From positions 12,896,001 through 12,960,000 of the forward strand of contig OZ234498.1 of the NCBI GenBank assembly GCA_965153455.1: DNA of 64,000 nucleotides. Reading direction: 5' to 3'. This document shows, one piece after another, positions 48,940-60,491 of this stretch (position 1 is the first letter of the stretch; every line of letters begins with the position of its first letter). The stretch comes from Sphagnum compactum (Eukaryota; Bryophyta; Sphagnopsida; Sphagnales). A model generated the notes under the pieces. The model worked only from the letters and a program-made list of their open reading frames with translations, searched no databases and was not told the origin of the DNA. The position numbers and the translations under genes are program-made.

Positions 48940-49320
48940 ACTAGTCATTCACCAGCAGAATATTTATCCTGCATGGTATTGAGTTAAACCCTGAGGTCTT
49001 TCCCACAAGTAGTGGATCAGGACCCAGGACATGCTAGTCGCTTACCTGCAGAATATTTAACCTGCATGGTATCAGGTCAAAAACCTGAGGTCTTTCCCAC
49101 AAGTGGTGGATCTAGACCCAGGACATGGTAGTCATTTACCTGCAGGATATTTATCCTGCATGGTATTGAGTCAGAAGCCTGAGGTCTTTCCCACAAGTGG
49201 TGGATCTGGACCCAGGACATGGTAGTCATTTACCTGCAGGATATTTTTTATCCTGCATGGTATTGAGTCAGAAGCCTGAGGTCTTTCCCACAAGTGGTGG
49301 ATCTTGACCCAGGTATCACA
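48940..49320. repeat. tandem repeat, about four units of roughly 100 bp
   Basis: Each unit runs GAGGTCTTTCCCACAAGT, GTGGATC, GACCCAGGACATG, TTACCTGCAG, TATCCTGCATGGTAT. Later units are very alike, indicating recent expansion. The array lies about 770 bp beyond the importin alpha stop codon. Confidence 0.9.
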
Positions 49321-50092
49321 CCATACAAAAGATGGTGGTGGATGTGGTGGTGGTGGAAACAGGAAAGCTACAACAATTCAGTTCCCTGTTCCACTGCCCC
49401 TGCATGTAGCTCAGCCTGCTCGGAGCTGAGGTGGGCACAAAACTAAGTTCTTGCCCTCCACAAACAAAGCAACAGTAAAGAATGCACAGACAAGTGGGAA
49501 CAGCCACTGCCATGTGAGGTGTTAATGTCTAGGGCTACTTAGAGAGGGGACTGGCAACCCATCCCTTAAGTATGACTCCTCTCACCCATCAACTGGAGAT
49601 GGGAGCTCACAATAGGAGGAGGTGGCACAGCAGAAGCTGCAGTCAACATGGTTTACACCCAGAAACCAAATCCCCTAGGTTGCAGTCAGTTTCTGGACAG
49701 CTTGGTAGTCCAGAGGTGTTAATGTGCTGCACAAACTAGCTTTGTGAGAAAGCAATAGGTCCTTAACCTAAAGTCTGTTTTGGCAGCCAACCCTGCAAGA
49801 GTTGTATGTTAGGGACCAGTAGACTTCCTTTCAGTGACCAATGAAATCAGTCACAGTGAGGAAAAGATAGTTTTCAGCAGTTGGCTCTACATATTTGCCC
49901 CACATTCAGAGAGCACTTTTGCATCCACAGAGGCATAGATATCTGTTTCACTCCTGCATTGCAACATTTCACCTGTGTATGAGTACATTTATCATGCTAG
50001 GACCACAGTTCTCAACAATTGTTTGCTCTTTGTTGTTTTTGGGTAGAATATCAAAGTAAGCCACATAGAGAAAGCACAGGTCAATTACCTTA

Positions 50093-53000
50093 TCAACCAA
50101 AGTTGAATCCACCAGAGGGAACAGCAGGATTTCCCCCAAATACAAAATTACTCTGCAATTCATCACCTGCAGGGGCCAAATTTTGATCCTCATCCTCCTC
50201 CAGCCAGTACGTCTCTAAGATTTTGACAGCCTTCTCGTAGATTTCATTGTTATCATGAGTTTGGAGGTTCTCAATCTTCTCCAAGCCTTCAGCTTCATCT
50301 ATGTACCGAGCATACAAGTTGATGCCATTGCTGTTACCAAGGTCCTTCTCTGCCTCCCCTACCTTCAAAATATTTTCCAAGCCTTCAAGCGAAACTGTCA
50401 CAATCCTTGGATCAGGACATGTGAGTAGATCACACAGTGGCTTAATGCAGCCCTGATTCACAAGGTACCTGTAGAAATGACAAAAAACCCATTAGTGCAA
50501 TGTGCCATTGCTTGTGCACTACACTTTCTAATTCACTGGCAGATTTGCAATTGCATTCTTGGAATAAAGCTTGTCTGACAGAAACAATTCAAACCTAGAT
50601 ATTCTCCAGTTGCCTCCATGCTTAACTGAAAACATGCTACAAATTCCAAGTCATGAACAACCTACTTGATCTGTTCATGTGTTCCACCAGATGTAGCATT
50701 GGATATAGCCCATGCCGCTTCTTTCTTGATGTCAAACTCAGCAGTTGCCAGTAAAGCAACCAGGGGAGGGATGATGTTGGCATCAATAATTGCCTGGAAG
50801 AAAAACAAACCAAATACTATGAGATTGCAGATCCAAAACTCCACAATGTCAATTTGAATGTAACGATTGTGTCAGTCCAACAAAACCAACACAAACACAA
50901 CAAGAGACAGCAGGTTGTGACCTTGTGAGCACTAAAAAAAGTATCAGACCATCAACTTCCTGATGAATGGCAGTGCCTAGCTGCCACTACTCCCTGCTGA
51001 CTTCATGAATGTCTAACTGAGGGTTCAGATAAGTATTATATGATCTGCCCAAAATTTAGGCAAATGACTACTCAAAACCCTGTGTCCTGAGTTTCTGTTG
51101 CAACAGGAAGACACATGATGTTGGGAAATGCTAAACAAAAAAGACAGTATCACTAGAGGCAAGGAGCTGAGATGAGAGGAGAAGAGGGACCCAGTCCATG
51201 TACAGAAATTGCAGCAACAACTAATTTTTTTCTCTCTTGAATGATGTGCACCCAAATTCCCCAAACAAGCTCTGCAAAAACCTGTAGATGGTAAACACAA
51301 TTGTTGTTCAAAGCTAGAGGCACCAACCTGAATTTGATCCTTATTTCCAGCAGTAATGTTGGAAACAGTCCAACAGGCTTCCTTCTTGATGCTCTTTTTG
51401 TGGTTGTGAGTAAGAAGTACAAGGAGGCATGGAAGTGCCTGGTTGTTGATAACAAACTGAAAAGACAGTAACAGAAGGCAAGTTATATCTCCTGATAAGA
51501 GAACAGAGAACCTGCTCCTGAGAGAAACTAGTTAATAACGCTGTCCACAGAACCCCATAAGTGCATAATGACAATGTGGACAATGGCAAGTTACCTGTGT
51601 CTGGACATCATCTCCAGTTACAATGTTGCCAACAGTGCGTAGAGCTGGAATCAGCACAGATGGTGAAGGATGGCTGCTAGGCAGCCTCAACACAACCAAA
51701 TCAATTGAAACATTCACATTCAAGCTAGCATGATATATAAGAGATTCAAGATGACCCACAGTAGACCAGAATTTTCAGATAATGGTTCCTATGAAGACAC
51801 TTTAGAAAAAATTCAGATTGTTTGACTACCCAGAATTAACTAATCTCAGAACTCAGGGAGAAAAGAGTGTCAAAACTGTGCAAAAGGTTTCAAGCAATGC
51901 ATCACTGACTTCCAGCCTATTAGAGCTATTTGGTAACTCACAGCAGCAGCTCAACAAGACGGCGACAGACACCAGCCTCAATTACTGCCTGGATCTTGTC
52001 ATTAGTCCCATCAGAAAGATAGGAGAGAGCCCAGCACGCATCTGTAAGAACTTCCTCATCATTTGAATGGATGAGGCGCTCCAGTGCTGGCAGAGCAGGT
52101 TTTGCCTGTACAACATAGAAGCAAAACAAAAAGTGTGAACTGCAAAGAAGCAAACTAAAATTCACAAAGTCCCAACAAGAGTAAACAGACACAAACTACA
52201 ACAATCAAGCAATCACAAGGAAAGTACCTGCTCAAATGGAGGCTGAGGTTTGCCACGGCAGAAGTTGGAGAGAGTCCAGGTTGCATTCCTTAGCATAGAC
52301 AGTTTGGCAGTATCCGTGAGTTGTGCCAGCAGAGGCATGAGAGCACCATGACTGAGTACAAGGTCCCTGCATTTTGGAGAATCACCAGCCACATTTCCCA
52401 GAGCCCAAACAGCCTGCAGAGACAAGGTAAATGATTTTATGGCTAAACCCCAATAACAGACATGAGATCCTGTAAAAATATAATCAGATTAAATTTTAGT
52501 TGATAAGGTGTGCAAAGAAACCAATCAAATTAGTCTAAAGTCTGAACAAAAAAATGCTCATGATGCTCAACTCCATCTAAACAACCAGCTTATATTCAAG
52601 GTCTTATAAATACCTGCTCACGGACATCATCACTGGGTGAACTGAGCAGTTGAACAAAGATTGGCACAGCCCCATGATCAATCACAACACGAGTATGATC
52701 AGATGTGCCTGATGCAATATTTGTTAATGCCCATGCTGCCTCAAACTGCACCAGAGACAAAAATGGATTTTTGGTTACTGTGCACAAATACGTCCAAGCA
52801 TCTGACTAGAGCAGATATTTCTATACGCACCATTAGGTCCAGGTTCAGTCACCGACCAAAACTGAAGCTTACCTGTAGCTGTGGGAAATCTGCATGGGTG
52901 AGAAACTCCACAAAACGGGGCACAACACCTGATGCGATAACCTCCTCAATTGGGGGGCTCCGTTCTGCATAGCAGATTTGCAAATTCACATGACCAACTA

Positions 53001-54012
53001 TTGCAGAAAAGACGAAATTCTTGGAAGACAAGATCAATCACCAGGAAGAGAGCAAAAGGAAGTCAAGCCTACCTATGGAAAGAAGTTTCCGAAATTGAGT
53101 TGTGACTTCCAACTGTGTGGCTGGATCCTCAGAGTACACTCCTGCTACCATGGCTGGAAGGCTCTCCAACTGCTGCTATCACAAAATCAAGAAAATATCT
53201 TTCATAAGAATAGAGAAATCTCCATTCTCACGATGAAGAAGACACAGCACGAAATCAAGAAAAAGAAAAAATCCATGACAGACCAGCCGGCCACATTTTT
53301 TCCATTCCAAATATCATGTGCATATCTTCTCCTCATGCAGATACTACTGGGAAAGCACAACTGTACCCCAAAATCACCCAATTGTTGTGATGAACAAAGA
53401 AACAAATTTTCAGCAAAACAATTCATGAGTTGATAATATCCTGATTCAAGCTGCAGCCAACTTGAGAGTGTAACCTCTATTGCCCTCTTTAGATTTCCTT
53501 GTGCAAGAGAGCGGAGGACAAGGCAAAGAAAGAGGCATGCGTAGAAGGTTATGGTTGGGGCATCCGGTCTGCAGGCTGAGAACATCCTTTGAGCATGCCA
53601 CTAGTTATGGCAGGACTTCGAAAGAACCGAAGAAGATATAAACTATCAAACTAACTGCATTTCCGGGGGTAGGAGAGATTCTCTGCACAGCACAAGAGGC
53701 AGGCATTGAGCTACAAAAGTAATGCTCTAGAACACTACTGTAAGAGAGGTACAAGAAGCTGTTGCACATTCTGTTTGCGGGATCATGTTTTACCTTCTTC
53801 TCCATATCCACAGCTTGAGTGGAAGAAGAGAACAGCTGCTGCTGCGGCTGTTGTAAACCCTCCCTCCTCTTTTTCAGCAGGCTTTCATCCCTCTTATTCT
53901 TGCGAATCTCAACCATGTTGTCCTCCCTCTTCCTTCGAGCTTCATCCGCATCGACCGCCAGCTTGTAGCCCTTCTTACGGACCTCAACGCGGGCGTTTGG
54001 TCGCAGAGACAT
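50093..54012 (-). CDS. importin alpha
   Basis: Ten exons on the minus strand: 53794-54012, 53073-53169, 52873-52964, 52614-52745, 52228-52413, 51942-52105, 51595-51673, 51328-51456, 50666-50793 and 50093-50468. They join in frame to 533 aa, the usual size. The start [17 protein letters not shown] opens an importin-beta-binding domain with [18 protein letters not shown]. Armadillo repeats follow, with the conserved Trp/Asn helices visible as [66 protein letters not shown] and [11 protein letters not shown]. The C-terminus ends in an acidic stretch and a Gly/Phe tail. Importin alpha carries NLS cargo to importin beta for nuclear entry. Exon 2 can begin at either of two acceptors three bases apart (53169 or 53172), adding or omitting one Gln. 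The gene appears intact. Confidence 0.95.
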
Positions 54013-54301
54013 CTCTGCAAAGAAGACAGAGACTGAAGAAAGAAAGAAAAAAAAAAAAAAGACAGACAGAATCCCAAAGAGACAAACTGAGAAAACAATG
54101 GAGACCACCGAGAGCAGCAAACCGAAACCAAAATTGCTTTAAAAAAACAAAATCAAAAATAAGTTTCCGAAGAACTATCACAAGCTCCTCCGAACGAGAG
54201 AGGACGCACAGTAACGAACGCAAAATCGCACGCGCACAAGAGCAGAGAAAGACAAAGAAGAAGAAGAGGGAAGAAAAAAAAGCGTCGGCGATGGGCGCCC
54301 C

Positions 54302-54310
54302 AAACCCTAA
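54302..54310 (-). promoter_or_regulatory. telo-box upstream of importin alpha
   Basis: AAACCCTAA, the plant telo-box, lies about 290 bp upstream of the start codon, where the transcription start is likely. Such motifs are common in promoters and leaders of plant growth genes. Confidence 0.4.
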
Positions 54311-54349
54311 CCTATAATTTAACCAGAGTTCCATTCTGTTTTACCTCAG

Positions 54350-56479
54350 GTACGGTACTCCAGTTAGGAAGAAATTTACCAAATCAACTAGGTTCCTATT
54401 ATAAAATAATATAAATATAAATATAAAAATAGAAATATAGTAAATACGGCTCATTGGAAATAAAGTAAAACAACGCTGTGCTCTATCCATCATCCATGGG
54501 ATGAATAATTTTTTCAAGGAAATGAAAAACATCTAATTTATTTTCCCGCTCTTTTTTTCTGTTTGAAATGTAGCCCGGGCCCGACATACCCGAGTGAAAG
54601 ACCTGCTCCAATTTTTTCTTTTCTCCTGTGATACCCGGCAGGTATACAGGGATCACAGGAAACCAAGAAAATAAAATAAAATAAAATAAATCCCAAGGGC
54701 ATTTGTTTTAAAAAAACAAAAACACGTGCTCGACAAACCGGCATTCCCTTTTTTTTTTTTTTTTGGGAAACACTCCCCAAACAGCCGAAGGAAGGGAAAA
54801 AATAAATTAAAATGTTGGTTAATTAACATGGCCTTCACTTATCCTAAAAAATTTCAGAGCAGGACTCAATCAGTGTTGGTCAGTTTTTTTTTTTTTTTTT
54901 TCATAATTGTCGGGTAGGTAGGTGTTTTTTAATTAAAATTTTGGGCGGAGTTAGGTTATCCATATCAATATCAAAACCATTTTTGAACGGCAATCAGGTT
55001 ATCAATGTTTTGAGAGTAATGACCACTAGTAATGCATGAGGGAAGGTTATCAAATAACCAACACCGATTATCTTTGTGGTTAATTAGCCAGGTTTTAGCA
55101 AAGTTAAAATTATTATTTAATTTAATTTATTTATTTTGGTTTTTTCTATCATAAAAAACGTTATGTGTTTTAATATTGATAACTTGCCTTGATCATAACA
55201 TGGTCATCCAAGTAAGTTATTAGATTTTGAAATTTTAATACCAATCACTTAGGTTATTAATCGGTTATTTAAAAAACCAATAAAATTTTGTTAGGTTATT
55301 GATAATTGGATTGATAACTTGGTTCATAACCGTGTCAAAACTCAATAATAGACCTTCTTCACTCGCGGCATTCACAAAACAAGGGGCCTAGGATGCGGCA
55401 ATAATGTAATGTGCCATAAAGTGGGTAAATAAGTGTAGGGTTTAGTTTAAGTCTTGTAATGCCGTGAGGACAAGGGCATCACTAGAATAAAAGGCTTTGT
55501 CTGAGCGCATTAGGGTTTAAGGTCCTATCCAATATGAAGAGCATGAAGAAACCCTAAACCCTAACCTATTTCAAATGACAATGTTAATTTTTCAATTATA
55601 ATAGCATTTGACAAAATGTTTCAACTTTACCATTAACAATGGTATTTTACATCCTAGCATTTGCATAAGCCATATAGAGCATAATGAATCGTAATGTAAA
55701 CCACAATTCTACCTCGAGCTTTAATCACACAAAAGCCATTATAAATGATAGAATTAAAAAAGGTCAAAAATTACATTTGCATTCAACCTTCACAAGTTAA
55801 ACCGTATGTGCAAATGTTATTGTTGTGACATGTAGCATATCACCCATCCACAATTCAAATTGCACCCCAATGAACCCATAAATTTTATCCTTTAAAACAA
55901 ATGCGATATGCTCAATAGAATCAATGTTATAATCAATAACCCATTTCAAATGAGTCGTTCGTTGATGGTTCAATTGTAATAACCCATGAAAAGATCAAAA
56001 TGCATATGACTTTAGAATGAAGACATGGCATTTCAATACAACATGTACAAATGGCCTTCGCACACATTCATTATAACTATGAAATCACATATAATTTTTC
56101 ATTTGCACAAATTTCAAAAGTGATTGCATGATCTCCATCAATGTCAAAACACATGCAAGCCCAGGTACCAAATTAATCAAAATTGACATCACCACAAAAC
56201 AAAAAGCACACTACAAATGGGATGAAACATGCAAAACCCTAACCCTAAACTTACCAACATTCACATTTGTCACTTGGGCTGAATTACAATCCACTCGCGT
56301 CCCTATAAATGAAATAAAATATTTTGCTATAATCTTCTTTAAAGGCTTCAACATGTTCATCCATCTTATCTTGACATTTTTGAGGATTTTATTCCCCTGG
56401 GTTTCTAGAATTTGAATAAAGTTTTGAAACTCTAAATTAATGCCATTTCGGTGAGTGGTTGAAATAGTCGTACATGTTC
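54350..56479. other. AT-rich intergenic DNA
   Basis: No gene was recognised. There are poly-T runs, GATAAC-type motifs also seen near 23.7 and 26.0 kb, and scattered CCCTAAA copies near 55550. Confidence 0.5.
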
Positions 56480-57500
56480 ATCATGAATGATTCAATCCTA
56501 ATAATTAAAGATCAAATTTCGCAAGGATTGGACTACAAGATTAATCTTATGAACAACACAATGCACACCCATTGAAAAAGGGTGCCCATGATTATTTGAT
56601 TTACATTGTGACATTAGTTTTCTACATTTGAAATACATTCACTCCATCTATTCCAAAACACAATAATTTCTTGGACAAATCTTATTTGCTCAACACCCCC
56701 AACCTTCAACAAAACATTCATGACGATTTTAATGAGGTTGTTGGAACATGATCCGTCGACAATCCTATCAACACACACAAAAATTGGCACCTTGGTCCAA
56801 GAATCAACCATATACACATGGACACAAATCTAGGATCTGTTGTCAATAGGTGTAACTTAATCACAAAAGCACGTTATAAAATGGGTGGATTGAATGGCCT
56901 TAACAATGGCATTCTACACTTGGACATGCATGGATATAATGAAAACCCAATTGGCTGAATCAAACCAATCATGTTTCTAAATTGTTTGGAACCCCTTTGC
57001 CAACAAAAAGTTCATATAAAGATTCATATTTTAGCATTGGGTGACCATATGCAAGAACAAGAAATAAGGATTTCATTTGAATCATATTTTGATTCTCTTC
57101 ACTCGATGCTTTGATTACTTGGGCCAAAATTGAATTAACACCTCTTTGGGCACACAATTTCATGATTTTCAAGTGAGCACAATCTTTACAACATAATCCC
57201 CATTTTTCTCACATCCAATTTAAACATCTCCCGCACAACACTCCTATGACCGTAATGTTTAATAGTTAACATGTCCCAATCACAACCAACAAAATTTCCT
57301 TTTTTTTATCAAAAAACAAACCTTGCACCTTGTAGTGTGGATAGTTCCCCCTTGGTGCAACAAAACCTTCTACCAATGGTAAATTCAAATGCCCATTCTA
57401 TTTGAAACTTTTTAGTTGCATAATAAGATTGTTTCTCCCATCCAAAAGTTTGATCTACTTTTTCAAACATGGGTGATCAAACTTTGAATCAAATAACACA
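56480..57500 (-). pseudogene. decayed hAT/DUF4371-type transposase
   Basis: On the minus strand, broken frames follow each other in family order. About 57420-57340 reads FQIEWAFEFTIG; 57170-56970 reads SLFLVLAYGHPMLKYESLYE; then HDWFDSANWVF and VTPIDNRS; 56817-56690 reads VYMVDSWTKVPIFVC then DRIVDGSCSNNLIKIVMNVL. These resemble the DUF4371/ZNF862-like transposase group (a T-x-I-D-N-x-S block, then V-x-D-G-x-x-x-N-L). Stops and frameshifts make it inactive, and no ends were found. The call is from motif memory. Confidence 0.55.
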
Positions 57501-59472
57501 ACATTTTTAAGGTCTATGGGTTGAAGAAAGGCTTCAAGGTATGTGTTCATGAACAATTTTAGGGACCAAGGGCTCATGAAGGGTTTCAAGGACTAGGGGT
57601 TCAGGTGTTTGCAAATGTTGTGTATTTGAATTGTTTTAAGGATATGTAGTAGATGTTCATTAAGTTTGGAATTGACTACTGCAAATTAGAAAAGCACTTT
57701 AAATATGGAACTTGTTATTTTTAAATATCAATGAAGTCCTAGTGATAATGATAAATACCTTAACCCTAAATCAAACCTTGATGATTAAAGAAATGTAAGA
57801 AAGTAAACAAAGTGATCAAAGGACTATAAGATAACAAGCAAAGTGATTAAAGGATCGTAAAAGAGAAAGAAAAGGAGTTGAAGACTTAAATATGCAAATC
57901 AGATTTCATTGTTGGAAACAAATAAAAACATTTTAAAATAATAGGTTATGAAGTTGTGAAATCAACTAACATATCAATGATTTTAGTGAACAACATAAAA
58001 ATGAAAATCGGGACTAGTCCTTTAGCCATTCCATCATATTCAATCTATAATTCATAGAAATTAAATGCAAAGGGTTTAGGAAGGAGCCACACACCTACGA
58101 GTGTGTGAATGCCATTAACTTCCAAACTCCAAATTGTCTTCACCATGTTTCAAAGTCTTTGTTTAATTGCACAAGCGATTTAAACTTAAAACATGCCAAT
58201 TTCATATTGTGACCTTAACCTCATGCTCATGACCAAAGTCAAGGCACAAGACAAAATGCAAGCCAAAAGAATGTATAAAGACTGAACACACTTTCACAAG
58301 TGTGAGAGAATGTAAAAAATGGGTTTGAAGCACAATTTTTAAGCTTAGGAGTTTTGGACCCTTCATTCGTTTTTTACTCAAGTTGAAGAGTTTTTGGGAA
58401 TGTCTTCCATCAATTCCCACAAATTTTTCATTTTGTTTTTGTTGGCTCATAGCTTATACCATGTCTAGATTTTGACTTAATTCTCTTTATCTTGCTCATC
58501 CTTGGTTGATAGCCCAAAGGTAAGGTCACATTATTTACAACTTGTTTAACATATCATGCTAAGATGCAATCAAATACGATATCCATGGTGGATGTATGAA
58601 AGACATTTAGAAATTGGCTAATGTAAAAGATGGAACTTGTATTTTTACATTTGCCAATTTCATTATATGCAAATCATGATGGAACAATTGTACAAGTTCA
58701 TTATATACAACATAACTTTAGCATGACAATGAATATGAGATTTTCCATCCATGCACTAATAGGATTGGTCCCTAACAACAACATGAATGAAAGAATGAAT
58801 TATGTGGGGGTGAAACAAAAGACTCCAAGGGGAGATGAAGGGGGTGAAACTAAGCATATGAATGTAGGTGGGGAATAAAAATAAGGACATATGAATACGA
58901 AAAAAGGGGAAGAAGCAAGGCTTTTCTCTTGAATTTTGTGATGTGTTTGGTTTTTTTTTCAAGTGGCGATCAATCACAAAAGGCTTTAACCTAATCAATC
59001 ACAAGAGATTTGGTTACATACCAAATATGAAAGTAGAAAAAAACCCTAAATCCTTCCATATTTTTGGCTACCTACTGGAAATTATCATAAAAATCTAATG
59101 ATTTTGTAAAAAAAATATTCCTTCAAAGTCTAGCAAATTTGGACAATTTTTTCCATTAAAAATCCTTTGTATAAGTAGAAATCATATATTTTCAGGTCGA
59201 AATTTGGTGAAATTTTGCCCCCAAAAAAACACATCAGAAAGAAGGGGTAAGAAATAGCTAGGGGAGGTAGAACAATTAATGGCAAGTCAGATGTACATAC
59301 CCTAAACCCTAAACCCCATTCACAGCAGTTAACCCATTGTTTGGACTGAATTGGGATTTCATCCACAATAGGGTTAGAACTTGGGAATGAGTTGGAATGG
59401 TTCCATCCATTGGCACACTAGCTTTCTCACTCAAACCCATCTTTATTTGGAGGATTGGTGTTTTCATCACAA
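57501..59472. other. AT-rich intergenic DNA
   Basis: No gene was recognised. A short (CCCTAAA)n stretch lies at about 59299-59317, just left of the Helitron array. Confidence 0.5.
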
Positions 59473-60162
59473 CTAGTGGGTAACCCGTGGCTACGCCACT
59501 CCAGCCACCCCGAACGCTTTGTGTTTTCATGTTTGGATTTGTAGCCAGGTTTGGCTAAATCTTCCTTCAAATAATTGCCCACTTTTTCCACATCTTCCCA
59601 CAGATGATGGCCATTTTGGCTACAAACAAAAACAATTCGCTAAAAAAAAAAAACCCACTGGTGCTATTATTACCATATGGTTGAAGAATGGGTACCTTTA
59701 AAATAAATACACTTATTATTACATTTTTTTTCAAGGAGAGGTTTACAAAATTTAAAATAATAATAATACAATTAATATGATTATTTTTGGGTGCACAAAT
59801 AGACAAATCCATTTCAGAAATGGAGAAATCCATAGTTTTGACTCTTACCCAAAATTGGATCTGGACTTCAAACCCCAATCTTTGAATTCGAAGAACCTGG
59901 ATTGAGACCTGGTTTGGGAACCTCAAGTTGCACGTGGATCGAGACCTGGACCTGGATCTGAACTTGAAACCCCAATCTTTGGCTTCGAAGAACCTGGATT
60001 GAGACCTGGTTTGGGAACTTCAAGCTGCAACCGTGGATCTGGACTTCAAACCCTAAATCTAGGGTTTGAAGAAGAAGAAGAAGGTTGGGACCTGGTTAGG
60101 GAACCTGAAGTTTTGTCCACACAAACAGACAGACACCACCATGTTTGCTTTAATATATAAGA
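59473..60162 (-). mobile_element. non-autonomous Helitron A
   Basis: On the minus strand it starts TCTTATATATTAAAGC directly after an A (60163) and ends with a hairpin GTGGC-GTA-GCCAC, a spacer GGGTTACCCA and CTAG followed by T. This gives a 690-bp element sitting between host A and T as Helitrons require. It has no Rep or helicase, and it contains direct repeats of about 95 bp. Confidence 0.85.
59857..60110. repeat. direct repeats inside Helitron A
   Basis: Two full and one partial copy of a unit of roughly 95 bp, with GGATCTGGACTTCAAACCC and GAACCTGGATTGAGACCTGG as markers. Confidence 0.8.
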
Positions 60163-60491
60163 TTCCTCGAGTGGTTGGTAACCCGTGGCTACGCCACTCC
60201 AGCCACCCCCAAGAAAAGGAGGGAGGACCCAAAAAAAACGAAAAAAAAAAAAACACCTCCCTTCACTCCCCCGTCCGGTCCTTTCCCGCCCGTCCCCCCC
60301 CCCTGCTGGCCCCCCCCTGCTGCCCCCCCCTGCTGGCCCGCCCCACCCCTGCTAGCCCCCCCTTGCTGCCGCTCAGTAACTTCTTAACTGCCGCTCAGTA
60401 AAAAGTAACTTAGGTAAATTACGTAAAGGAAGGTAACTTCGAAAAGGTAAAAACGGACAGACGGACGGACAGACACCATGTTTGTAATTAT
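60163..60491 (-). mobile_element. non-autonomous Helitron B
   Basis: It lies exactly between Helitrons A and C. Its minus-strand start TAATTACAAACATGGTGTC shares CAAACATGGTG with A, and near its 3' end the same GTGGCGTAGCCAC hairpin and GGGTTACC are present, although the terminal CTAG has become CTCGAG. The middle is C-rich. Confidence 0.65.

Noticed and set aside
53706-54317. 203-residue plus-strand frame opposite importin alpha exon 1
   Set aside because: It is an antisense shadow crossing the first exon, its intron and the 5' flank; composition is low-complexity Lys/Glu/Arg.
60163-60491. C-rich run with Pro-rich frames considered as a protein gene
   Set aside because: The frames are low-complexity and lie inside Helitron B between its terminal motifs.
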